Assembly (NCBI GenBank): GCA_900554615.1
Contig: USIB01000073.1
Location: 1-6,460 of the forward strand
DNA length: 6,460 nt
From: an uncultured Mycoplasmatota bacterium
GTDB taxonomy: Bacteria > Bacillota_I > Bacilli_A > RF39 > UBA660
Direction: 5' to 3'
Position 1 is the stretch's first letter. Every line of letters starts with the position of its first letter. Made by a program: the position numbers and the translations under genes. Positions 1 to 5,854 of the stretch are shown one piece after another. The notes under the pieces are model-generated. The model did not search any database, was not told the origin of the DNA, and saw only the letters and a program-made list of their open reading frames with translations.

Positions 1-15
1 ACCCCTTATAGGGGT
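1..15. repeat. Small perfect hairpin at left edge
   Basis: ACCCC at 1-5 pairs with GGGGT at 11-15 around TTATA; T6 and A10 can also pair, giving a 6-bp stem. It stands 10 nt before a second, longer hairpin (26-44). No gene in the window explains it. It may be the 3' tail of a gene or mobile element that lies mostly left of the window. The structure is seen directly; its role is unknown. Confidence 0.45.
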
Positions 16-25
16 TAGAGAAAAA

Positions 26-50
26 CCACTAGTTAAACTAGTGGATTTTT
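26..50 (+). terminator. Hairpin terminator, possibly of a gene left of the window
   Basis: CCACTAGT (26-33) pairs perfectly with ACTAGTGG (37-44) around a 3-nt loop, followed by ATTTTTATTTT. This is a good plus-strand intrinsic terminator for a gene ending before position 1. The run AAAAA at 21-25 also gives a T-tract on the minus strand, so it could stop transcripts in both directions. The alternative is the subterminal palindrome of an IS200/IS605-type element. The direction of use is inferred. Confidence 0.6.
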
Positions 51-245
51 ATTTTATATAACTTTTACATCTTATTTATAATTCTAATTTATTTTAATCT
101 TTTTGATATTATAAATTTATCATTTTTAAAAAGTGTAAATATATTTTGATTATTGCTTATTTTATGATTATTTAGTATTTTAAGATGTATTTTATTGGTT
201 TCGAGTTAGAATATCGTTATTTTAAGATAATATTGAAATAATTTA

Positions 246-271
246 AAAAGTGAGATTTTGTTCTCACTTTT
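246..271 (-). terminator. Terminator of the zinc-ribbon/PrsW operon
   Basis: AAAAGTGAGA (246-255) pairs with TCTCACTTTT (262-271) around a 6-nt loop, a 10-bp perfect stem. Read on the minus strand the stem is followed by T-rich sequence (TTTTTAAATT). It begins 1 nt past the stop codon of the PrsW gene (273-275), so the operon ends almost exactly where the coding sequence ends. Confidence 0.8.
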
Positions 272-272
272 G

Positions 273-1463
273 TTAATTTTTTGAAATATCTTCTTTTTTT
301 GTTTTAGCAGTATTATTTTTGACTTCTAATTCTTTGGCATCATCTACTTGTTTTAATCCCAGATTTATGAAGTATATTATGACTAGCCAGGCAATTACTG
401 TTAGTACTATTTGTAATAAATAATATGGTGTATTTATTGGCATATCCCATACCCCATGAAGTATAATTGGAATTAAGCATATAAGTAAAAATCTTTTGTC
501 ATTTAGATGTTTTTTATCGAGTTTGTCAAAACCTTTGACGTACATTAATCCAGCACCTTCGATAGCGGCCCAGGCTACATGACCACCCGGTGCTAAGAAT
601 CCACGAAGTTTTATAACTTCAAGCATTGATTCAAGTCCATTGTTTAAACCAAAACGTAAAATATATCCTGCTGTTTCAAATGCTGCAAATCCAGCACCAA
701 CCGCTGCTCCAACTAAAAGACCATTTAATATATAGTTGCTCTTTTTACTTTTAAATAAGAAAATTGCAACTATGGCGGCTTTAGCAATTTCTTCAATTAG
801 TCCTACCATTAGGGCTCCTGAATAAGTGGCAATATCAGTGTTGAAGTTTAATGAGAAGAATAATATTGCTAATATTAAACTTAAGCCTCCACCTAATATA
901 AAGTATTTCATAACTTTATAGAATGGAATATTTCGGAATATGTTGATTTCAAAGAAGAATATTAGTATTGTTACTGGAACTGCGAATGCTGCTAACATTA
1001 TCATTGCTGGTAGAAAGTTTGCATTTCCATACGATATAAATCCGATTCTAACTGGAATATATGCTATTATGAAGAATACAAGTATTTTAAAGTAAACCCA
1101 TGCGGTTGCTTTATTTGGATTAATATCTTTTAAATTGGGTGTTGTATTTTTGCCTCCACATATAAATACTTTATCTAATTCTTCTTCAGTATGTTTGCTA
1201 AAAGTGTTTTTAAATAAGTCTTTAAAAGTTACATAATTTTTGCTTTTAGCACCTGTGATTTTGTCTAAATTGTCATTTATGATATTTTGTGCATTTTTCT
1301 TTTGTAGTGGGAAACCACACTCTGGACAAGTATTATCACTCGCTTTTACTATTTTTCCACATTCTGGACAAATTTTGTTTTCATTTTTATGTCCGCAGTT
1401 TGGACAAACTTTAGCGGTACTAGAGATTTCTTTATTACATTCACTACATTTTATTAAAGCCAT
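273..1463 (-). CDS. PrsW-family intramembrane protease with two N-terminal zinc ribbons
   Basis: The 396-residue protein starts with two four-cysteine zinc ribbons (C6/C9/C20/C23 and C32/C35/C46/C49), then a polar cytosolic linker to about residue 120, then about eight hydrophobic segments. The membrane part carries the PrsW-family (CPBP-related glutamic-type protease) motifs: E224-E225-x-x-K228, F262-E263, H295 and H336-x-x-x-D340. In Bacillus subtilis PrsW makes the first cut in the anti-sigma factor RsiW; the substrate here is unknown. The start is supported by AAAGGAGG at 1473-1480, 9 nt before the ATG, which lies inside the last codons of the upstream gene; the gap between the genes is 1 nt, implying translational coupling. 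No sigma or anti-sigma gene is in view. The lysine-rich tail (about 371-396) should be cytosolic if there are eight membrane spans. The family call is firm; the substrate is inference. Confidence 0.9.
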   Translation of the reverse strand: MALIKCSECNKEISSTAKVCPNCGHKNENKICPECGKIVKASDNTCPECGFPLQKKNAQNIINDNLDKITGAKSKNYVTFKDLFKNTFSKHTEEELDKVFICGGKNTTPNLKDINPNKATAWVYFKILVFFIIAYIPVRIGFISYGNANFLPAMIMLAAFAVPVTILIFFFEINIFRNIPFYKVMKYFILGGGLSLILAILFFSLNFNTDIATYSGALMVGLIEEIAKAAIVAIFLFKSKKSNYILNGLLVGAAVGAGFAAFETAGYILRFGLNNGLESMLEVIKLRGFLAPGGHVAWAAIEGAGLMYVKGFDKLDKKHLNDKRFLLICLIPIILHGVWDMPINTPYYLLQIVLTVIAWLVIIYFINLGLKQVDDAKELEVKNNTAKTKKEDISKN

Positions 1464-1464
1464 A

Positions 1465-2157
1465 TTATTTTACCTCCTTTAATGTTTCTATTATAATTCT
1501 TGCAATGTTATTTATTTCATCAGTGTTGGTATTTTCTTCTTTAGTAGTTACCAAGTACATACTATTATTTACTAGAAAAGCATATCTATTATCTACTACT
1601 GCATGTCCATTAGATGTATAGGCAAATGCCATTCCATATACGTATTTATCTCCTACATTAGCACTAAGTAAATCAATTAGTATACTAGCATCAGAATATT
1701 CTTGATCAATTGCAGTAGTTACTTCTTTCAATAATGTTTTTCCATCAGTATATCCTTTGTATTTTTCTATCATAATATAAGGTATTAATGCTCCTTGGTC
1801 ATCTATATTTTTTCCTACATAGATGCTGTTGTCTTTACTAACATATACTTTATAACTGGTTGGAAATTCAAAATATTTGCCATTTTGATTAAATTCGTAG
1901 TTTCCGTTGGCGTTTGGTTGTGGTTCAGTAGTTGGATTATTGTTATTAGGATTTTTATTGGAATTACTAAAGAATAAAAAATATCCTCCTACTATAACTA
2001 TCAGTATAATTATTAAGTATTTGTTGTTCCATTTTCCTTTAAAATTATTTAAAGTATTGTTATTTAATTTTTTTTCAAAAGAATATCCACAACGAGGGCA
2101 ATTTTCTGCTTTATCGCTTATTTCTTTGTCACATTCAGGACATTTAATTAATGCCAT
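1465..2157 (-). CDS. Zinc-ribbon single-pass membrane protein with exported C-terminal domain
   Basis: The 230-residue protein has one zinc ribbon (C6/C9/C20/C23), a polar Lys/Asn-rich stretch, one transmembrane helix at about 47-63, an Asn/Pro-rich spacer at about 64-86, and a C-terminal domain of about 145 residues. The ribbon at the N-terminus and lysines before the helix suggest N-inside, C-outside topology. The C-terminal domain alternates strand-like segments with a helix near 138-152 and ends in a long helix (212-228), vaguely like Mog1/PsbP-type domains; that likeness is a guess. The first 13 residues match those of the downstream PrsW protein at all but two or three positions. The start has AGGAGG at 2165-2170, 7 nt before the ATG. 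It is the first gene of a two-gene operon with prsW and could be the protease's partner or substrate. No specific function is recognised. Confidence 0.85.
   Translation of the reverse strand: MALIKCPECDKEISDKAENCPRCGYSFEKKLNNNTLNNFKGKWNNKYLIIILIVIVGGYFLFFSNSNKNPNNNNPTTEPQPNANGNYEFNQNGKYFEFPTSYKVYVSKDNSIYVGKNIDDQGALIPYIMIEKYKGYTDGKTLLKEVTTAIDQEYSDASILIDLLSANVGDKYVYGMAFAYTSNGHAVVDNRYAFLVNNSMYLVTTKEENTNTDEINNIARIIIETLKEVK
1473..1480 (-). promoter_or_regulatory. Ribosome binding site of prsW embedded in the upstream gene
   Basis: On the minus strand AAAGGAGG lies 9 nt before the PrsW ATG and inside the Leu-Lys-Glu-Val-Lys codons that end the zinc-ribbon gene. The stop codon and the next ATG are separated by one base. 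This layout favours coupled translation of the two membrane proteins. Confidence 0.85.
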
Positions 2158-2177
2158 ATCGATTCCTCCTCTTATTT

Positions 2178-2186
2178 ATTATATCA
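2178..2186 (-). promoter_or_regulatory. Extended -10 promoter of the zinc-ribbon/prsW operon
   Basis: The minus strand reads TGATATAAT: a perfect TATAAT (2178-2183) with the TGn extension (2184-2186). No good -35 box is seen 16-18 nt upstream. The start point would fall near 2171, leaving a leader of only about 14 nt that begins close to the AGGAGG, so a start site further upstream is also possible. Confidence 0.5.
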
Positions 2187-2254
2187 AAATTATAATAAAA
2201 AATCATTAATTTATTTTGATTTTATATTTTTATTCAAAATATTTAGTATACTAG

Positions 2255-2287
2255 AAGAAAAAAATATCAAGTATAGTACTTGATATT
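2255..2287 (-). terminator. Terminator of the ybaK-like gene, overlapping its stop codon
   Basis: AATATCAAGTA (2263-2273) pairs with TACTTGATATT (2277-2287) around TAG, an 11-bp perfect stem. On the minus strand it runs into TTTTTTTCTTCT. The stop codon of the deacylase gene (2286-2288) is part of the stem. It should insulate the gene from the zinc-ribbon/prsW operon downstream. Confidence 0.85.
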
Positions 2288-2759
2288 AGTCTTCTTTTTC
2301 TTTTGTTACGTCTATCCATGCTGTATAGTTAGTTACTTTTTCTAATTCTTCTATAGATATTTCTATGGCATTATTAGTGGCACCACAAGCAGGAAATACT
2401 GTTTTGAATTTTTTTAATGATTCGTCTAAGTAAACTTCTACATCATCATTTAATGCAAATGGACATACACCTCCTACTGGATGGCCTATTTTTTCTTTTA
2501 CTTCTGTTGCTGCTACCATGTGGGCTTTTTCACCAAATGTGTGTCTATATTTGGCATTGTCTATTTTGACATCTCCTTTTGTTACTACAACTATATATTT
2601 GTCCTTTAATTTAAATGATAGTGTTTTTGCTATTCTTGCTTCTTCAGTACCTAATGCTTCTGCTGCTTCTTTTACTGTTGCACTTGTTGTTGGTACTGTT
2701 ATTATTCTATCATCCATATTATATTTTTTTAAATATTCTTTTACTTTAATTGCAGACAT
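2286..2759 (-). CDS. YbaK/EbsC-type aminoacyl-tRNA deacylase (prolyl-tRNA editing family)
   Basis: The 157-residue single-domain protein fits the stand-alone YbaK/ProX family, cytosolic enzymes that hydrolyse mischarged tRNAs such as Cys-tRNA(Pro). Family signatures visible are A44-K45-T46, with K45 in the place of the catalytic lysine; G92-H93-P94-V95-G96-G97-V98-C99-P100-F101; and F122-P123-A124-C125-G126 followed by an Ile-Glu-Ile-Ser strand. Length is normal. The start has AAGGAAG at 2767-2773, 7 nt before the ATG. It is a monocistronic unit with its own extended -10 promoter and its own terminator, divergent from the UV endonuclease gene. The exact aminoacyl-tRNA substrate cannot be told from sequence alone; subfamilies of this fold also clear Ala- and other mischarged tRNAs. 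Confidence 0.93.
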   Translation of the reverse strand: MSAIKVKEYLKKYNMDDRIITVPTTSATVKEAAEALGTEEARIAKTLSFKLKDKYIVVVTKGDVKIDNAKYRHTFGEKAHMVAATEVKEKIGHPVGGVCPFALNDDVEVYLDESLKKFKTVFPACGATNNAIEISIEELEKVTNYTAWIDVTKEKED

Positions 2760-2788
2760 ATTATTACTTCCTTTCTTTATACAAAAAT

Positions 2789-2797
2789 ATTATATCA
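2789..2797 (-). promoter_or_regulatory. Extended -10 promoter of the ybaK-like gene
   Basis: The minus strand reads TGATATAAT, with TATAAT at 2789-2794 and the TGn extension at 2795-2797. The -35 region is poor. The inferred start near 2782 gives a leader of about 22 nt carrying AAGGAAG. The same 9-mer stands in front of the zinc-ribbon gene. Confidence 0.6.
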
Positions 2798-2847
2798 TAT
2801 TTTTTGTAATTTGTTTTAATTATTTTTGTTTTGGTTATATTAATATT

Positions 2848-2853
2848 GGTGAT
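2848..2853 (+). promoter_or_regulatory. Shifted Shine-Dalgarno site that decides the UvsE start
   Basis: GGTGAT ends 3 nt before the ATG at 2857. It pairs with the AUCACC part of the 16S rRNA tail rather than CCUCC, so the short gap places the ribosome at normal distance. It supports the start at 2857, where the conserved first beta strand begins, against in-frame upstream starts that lie antisense within the ybaK-like gene. Confidence 0.6.
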
Positions 2854-2856
2854 TTT

Positions 2857-3777
2857 ATGAAGGTTAGACTTGGTTATGTTGCTATTAGTAATTGTCTTAA
2901 TTCTACTACATCTAGTCCTTTTACTTATGGTGAGTATTTAAAGAATGGTGATATGGATAAGTTAGATAGTGTAATTAATTCTAATTTAAAGTCTTTAAGT
3001 GATATTATTGATTATAATATTAAAAATAATATACATTTTTATAGAATGTCTTCTAAAATTATCCCTCTTGCTACCAAAGATGATGTTCCTTTTGATTATA
3101 TAGATAAATATAAAGATTATTATAAAGAGATTGGTAAAAAAATTAATGATAGTGGTATGAGGGTTGATTTTCATCCTGATCAATTTTGTGTTCTTAATAG
3201 TGTCAAAAGTGATGTTGTTCATAATTCAATTGAAATTATTAATTATCATTATAATATATTAGAGGCTTTGGGTATTAAAAATAAAATACTTGTTCTTCAT
3301 GTTGGTAGTAGTACTTTTGGTAAGGATAATTCTATCAGGAGATTTATTAATTGTTATAATAAACTACCCTCACATTTAAAAAAATGTATTGTTATTGAAA
3401 ATGATGATAAGATATTTAATGTTAGTGATGTTTTAACTATTTCTAAAATTACTGGGATACCTGTTGTTCTTGATTATCATCATCATTTATGTAACAAGAG
3501 TGATTTTTCTTTTGAAGATGTTTTTAATAGTTGGGATAATATGACTATTAAGATGCATTTTTCTTCTCCTAAAAATAAAAAAGATTATAGAAATCATAAT
3601 GATTATATTAATGGAAATGATTTTATAGATTTTATGGAAATACTCAAAAAATATGATAAAGATGTTGATATTATGATAGAGGCTAAATGTAAAGATGATA
3701 GTTTATTTAGGCTTATTAGATATCTTAAATATAAAACTAATTATAGATTTATTGATGATACTTCTTTTGTGGTTTAA
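2857..3777 (+). CDS. uvsE: UvsE/UVDE-type UV-damage endonuclease
   Basis: The 306-residue TIM-barrel protein has the UvdE family motifs in order: L5-G6-Y7, F61-Y62-R63-M64-S65-S66, H106-P107-D108-Q109, H148-V149-G150, E181-N182-D183-D184, D206-x-H208-H209-H210, K232-x-H234 and E275-A-K277. UVDE enzymes nick the backbone 5' of UV photoproducts using a cluster of divalent metals held by His, Asp and Glu. Matching to the Thermus enzyme from memory gives ligands H106, H148, E181, D206, H209, H234 and E275, with K232 at the place of the modified lysine. The early histidine ligand after the R-x-S-S motif is not evident; K74 may occupy its place. Length is typical for bacterial forms. The start at 2857 is chosen from GGTGAT and family length. 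No confident promoter was found in the short divergent region. It ends at a terminator shared with the convergent permease. Confidence 0.9.
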   Translation: MKVRLGYVAISNCLNSTTSSPFTYGEYLKNGDMDKLDSVINSNLKSLSDIIDYNIKNNIHFYRMSSKIIPLATKDDVPFDYIDKYKDYYKEIGKKINDSGMRVDFHPDQFCVLNSVKSDVVHNSIEIINYHYNILEALGIKNKILVLHVGSSTFGKDNSIRRFINCYNKLPSHLKKCIVIENDDKIFNVSDVLTISKITGIPVVLDYHHHLCNKSDFSFEDVFNSWDNMTIKMHFSSPKNKKDYRNHNDYINGNDFIDFMEILKKYDKDVDIMIEAKCKDDSLFRLIRYLKYKTNYRFIDDTSFVV

Positions 3778-3780
3778 TTA

Positions 3781-3805
3781 AAAGTAGCAAGTGATATGCT
3801 ACTTT
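3781..3805. terminator. Bidirectional terminator shared by uvsE and the permease gene
   Basis: AAAGTAGCA (3781-3789) pairs with TGCTACTTT (3797-3805) around a 7-nt loop. The plus strand continues as TTTATTAG after the stem and the minus strand as TTTTAATT. It lies 3 nt after the uvsE stop codon and contains the permease stop codon (TAG on the minus strand, 3799-3801), so it can end both convergent transcripts. Confidence 0.8.
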
Positions 3806-4644
3806 ATTAGAGTTAATAATTCTATTATTATTCCTGAAAATACTCCTAATGTATATAATAAAATAATAATAAATAAATTTTCTTTTTTGTTTTTGTTATT
3901 CTTTATTAGTACTAAGAGAGAAGAGCCACTATTTGTTAGAAGTCCTCCTATTAGGGAACCTAATGTAATTGTTTTATTTAGATATAATTCTGTTAAGATT
4001 ACACTTGCTGCACAATTTGGTATTAGTCCTATTAATCCTGTTATAAATGGTGATAATATATTATTTGTTAGTAGTATTTTTGATAGATAATCTTCTCCTA
4101 ATAAATTGAATATTGTATTTATTATAAGAGTTATTATAAAAATGAATAATGTTATATGTAATGTATGTTTTATTGCTGATAATAATATGCTGTGTTTGCA
4201 ATCACAATGTTCTTCTTTACATAATTCATAACTTGTTTCTTTATTTTGTTTTTTCTTTGTTAATATTTTATCTATTATTATTCCATACATTATTCCAAAA
4301 AGGATTTTTATTAATAATATTTTTAATATTATAATTATAGGTACTTTTTCTGATATCATTATTATTAACATTTCATCACTAGTAGATAGATAGATTGATA
4401 TTAGTGTACCTAATGTTATAATTCTTGTTATATATAGATTGGTGGCCATTACTGAGAAACCACATTGTGGAATTACTCCTAATAGAGAACCAATTATTGG
4501 ACCTATTTTTTTTGATTTTGTAATGATATTTTTTGTTTTGTTATTTAATTTATGTTCTAATAATTCTATTATTAGAAAAGCTACTAGTAAAAAAGGTAAT
4601 AATTTTATTGAATCTAATATAGTGTCTATTAATACTTCTTTCAT
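3799..4644 (-). CDS. ArsP_2-like membrane permease, putative heavy-metal (manganese or arsenic) exporter
   Basis: The 281-residue protein is almost entirely hydrophobic, with about eight membrane segments in two halves. Each half carries the same signature: P59-Q60-C61-G62-F63-S64-V65 followed by T68-N-L-Y-I and later T77-L-G-T; and P209-N210-C211-A-A-S214-V215 followed by T218-E-L-Y-L and T227-L-G-S. This inverted or tandem pseudo-symmetry and the polar S87-T-S-D-E-M92 motif fit the family annotated as 10TM heavy-metal exporter, putative manganese transporter or arsenic efflux protein. The loop between halves holds C142, H146, C147, C149 and H151, a likely metal-binding patch. The start has GGAG at 4654-4657, 9 nt before the ATG. 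It lies 53 nt downstream of the 311-residue gene but has its own promoter. The transported ion is not determined. Confidence 0.82.
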   Translation of the reverse strand: MKEVLIDTILDSIKLLPFLLVAFLIIELLEHKLNNKTKNIITKSKKIGPIIGSLLGVIPQCGFSVMATNLYITRIITLGTLISIYLSTSDEMLIIMISEKVPIIIILKILLIKILFGIMYGIIIDKILTKKKQNKETSYELCKEEHCDCKHSILLSAIKHTLHITLFIFIITLIINTIFNLLGEDYLSKILLTNNILSPFITGLIGLIPNCAASVILTELYLNKTITLGSLIGGLLTNSGSSLLVLIKNNKNKKENLFIIILLYTLGVFSGIIIELLTLIK

Positions 4645-4664
4645 ATGTTATCACTCCGATTTTA

Positions 4665-4693
4665 ATTATAGCATTGTTTTTTATTTGATACAA
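4665..4693 (-). promoter_or_regulatory. Promoter of the permease gene
   Basis: On the minus strand TTGTAT (4688-4693) is followed 17 nt later by a perfect TATAAT (4665-4670) with TGC just before it (4671-4673), an extended -10. The predicted start is near 4658. The -35 box lies 4 nt past the stop codon of the upstream 311-residue gene (4698). Confidence 0.65.
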
Positions 4694-4697
4694 TATT

Positions 4698-5633
4698 TTA
4701 TATACTATAATATTTTGTTTTTTTAATTTTAGATGGTTCTAGTTTTTTTATAGATTCTTTTTCTTTATATAAATAATTTGATAAATAATTCAATACTAAG
4801 TTTCTTATTATTATTTTTTTATCAATTGTTAAACCTTTGTTTTTTAAGTTGTCTCTAATTATTGATATTTCTTTTTCTTTTGTAATTTCTGCTATTTCTA
4901 AGACTTTCTTAGCACAGTTTATTACTTTTGTTATATAATCATCGTAATTTATTATTGGTGGTACTAAGTATGTTGGTAGTAGTTCATTAAAGATATTTTG
5001 AATGTATTTTGATAATTCTATATAACATATTGATTTTTCTTCTACTTGTTTAGAATCACTTATGTTTTTACTATCTATATAAGGAAATGGGTCTATGTCA
5101 TCAAAGTCTACATTTACTTTAATAGTTTTATACTCTTCTATGCAATCTAAATTGAATAATAATAGTGTGTTTATACTCCATGTATCAAATACTCTTGATT
5201 TATATTTGTACATCATTTTTTCATAGTCTACATATATACCATCGTATATTCTTGATATTTCATCAAAATCAAATATTGTGTTATCTGATGTTATTTCTTC
5301 GTAATGATTTAGTAGATGATGGTATGATGGGTATTTATTTGCTAATTCAAGTATTTGTGTTTCTGTATTTAATGTTAATATATTTGATTCTTTTTTTAGG
5401 GAAAATAATGAAGCAGCGGCTAAATCTTTGTAGTGTAACATATAACTTGCAATTCCTCGTGCATCTAGTAAATAATCATACCATGGGCAAACACCTAAAT
5501 TGGATGTAAACTCTGAAGCCCAAAGACCTCCAGTTGGTTTATATCCATAATTATCTAGTGGTCTTAATATATTTCTAAAGATGTCTTTTGTGATAATTGG
5601 ATTACCTATACTTATATATTCTTTTTCTTTCAT
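4698..5633 (-). CDS. Uncharacterised 311-residue protein with GGLWAS/YDGI motifs
   Basis: I do not recognise a named family. The N-terminal half (1-170) looks like a compact enzyme-like domain: a strand I7-S-I-G, R24-P25-L26, K32-P33-T-G35-G36-L37-W38-A39-S40, P50-W51-Y52-D53, a strand near 85-89, an acidic stretch F121-D-F-D-E125, Y130-D131-G132-I133, then D150-T-W152-S153 and F160-N161-x-D163. This order of motifs recalls uncharacterised phage and bacterial proteins with an ADP-ribosyltransferase-like layout, but that is memory-based inference. Residues 171-200 are acidic and linker-like; 201-311 are helical with a lysine-rich end. No signal peptide or membrane helix is seen, so it is probably cytosolic. 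The start has AGGAAG at 5642-5647, 8 nt before the ATG, and the promoter upstream is strong. It has no obvious terminator before the permease gene. Confidence 0.8.
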   Translation of the reverse strand: MKEKEYISIGNPIITKDIFRNILRPLDNYGYKPTGGLWASEFTSNLGVCPWYDYLLDARGIASYMLHYKDLAAASLFSLKKESNILTLNTETQILELANKYPSYHHLLNHYEEITSDNTIFDFDEISRIYDGIYVDYEKMMYKYKSRVFDTWSINTLLLFNLDCIEEYKTIKVNVDFDDIDPFPYIDSKNISDSKQVEEKSICYIELSKYIQNIFNELLPTYLVPPIINYDDYITKVINCAKKVLEIAEITKEKEISIIRDNLKNKGLTIDKKIIIRNLVLNYLSNYLYKEKESIKKLEPSKIKKTKYYSI

Positions 5634-5667
5634 GTTTGTTTCTTCCTTTCGTGTTTTTTGTTCTATT

Positions 5668-5696
5668 ATGATACTTTATATTTCTTTTTTTGTCAA
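5668..5696 (-). promoter_or_regulatory. Near-consensus sigma-A promoter of the 311-residue gene
   Basis: The minus strand has a perfect TTGACA (5691-5696), a 17-nt spacer and TATCAT (5668-5673, five of six consensus bases). The predicted start is near 5661, giving a leader of about 28 nt with GAAAGGAAGA before the ATG. It is the only promoter here with a perfect -35 box, and it is divergent from the rpsF promoter. Confidence 0.8.
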
Positions 5697-5763
5697 TATA
5701 GTATTTTTTTTAGGATTTTTCATAATATTTAGTTATAAGTATATATTTTTTGTTAAAAAGTTC

Positions 5764-5792
5764 TTTACTTATTTTGATAAAATTGTTATAAT
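5764..5792 (+). promoter_or_regulatory. Promoter of the rpsF-ssb operon
   Basis: TTTACT (5764-5769) is followed after 17 nt by a perfect TATAAT (5787-5792) preceded by TGT, an extended -10. Transcription should begin near 5799, just at the first structured bases of the rpsF leader. Confidence 0.75.
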
Positions 5793-5799
5793 ACTTGTT

Positions 5800-5847
5800 G
5801 AGCGAAGAGCTCCTTGCCTAGAAATAGGCCGTTAGACCAAAAGGAGG
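5800..5847 (+). promoter_or_regulatory. Structured rpsF leader, candidate S6:S18 autoregulatory element
   Basis: CTCCTT (5810-5815) pairs with AAGGAG (5841-5846), which is the rpsF ribosome binding site. Inside, GCCTA (5816-5820) and TAGGC (5825-5829) close a GAAA tetraloop. The 3' side then has an unpaired stretch (5830-5840) that contains CG and ACC, so that CCG (5829-5831) and ACC (5836-5838) are present as expected for the S6:S18 leader motif that mimics the S6:S18 site on 16S rRNA. An alternative helix, GAGC (5800-5803) with GCTC (5809-5812), would free the ribosome binding site. The pairings are seen; ligand binding is inferred from the family of ribosomal protein leaders. Confidence 0.65.
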
Positions 5848-5854
5848 TGGAATA

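Noticed and set aside
51..245. AT-rich stretch with a repeated 11-mer TATTTTAAGAT (176-186 and 218-228)
   Set aside because: Two copies of an AT-only-like word in such AT-rich DNA is weak; no ORF, RNA gene or promoter pair could be supported there.
2811..2841. Plus-strand promoter for uvsE (TTGTTT, 19 nt, TATATT)
   Set aside because: The spacing is too long, the boxes are weak, and the implied start would fall on the ribosome binding site.
2518..2856. In-frame N-terminal extension of the UV endonuclease starting at 2518
   Set aside because: It runs antisense through the ybaK-like gene and its promoter, adds a non-family hydrophobic stretch, and the GGTGAT site with the conserved first strand places the start at 2857.
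3791..5509. Plus-strand open frames opposite the permease and the 311-residue gene
   Set aside because: They are shadows: hydrophobic or low-complexity translations, no ribosome binding sites, and they lie wholly antisense to well-supported genes.
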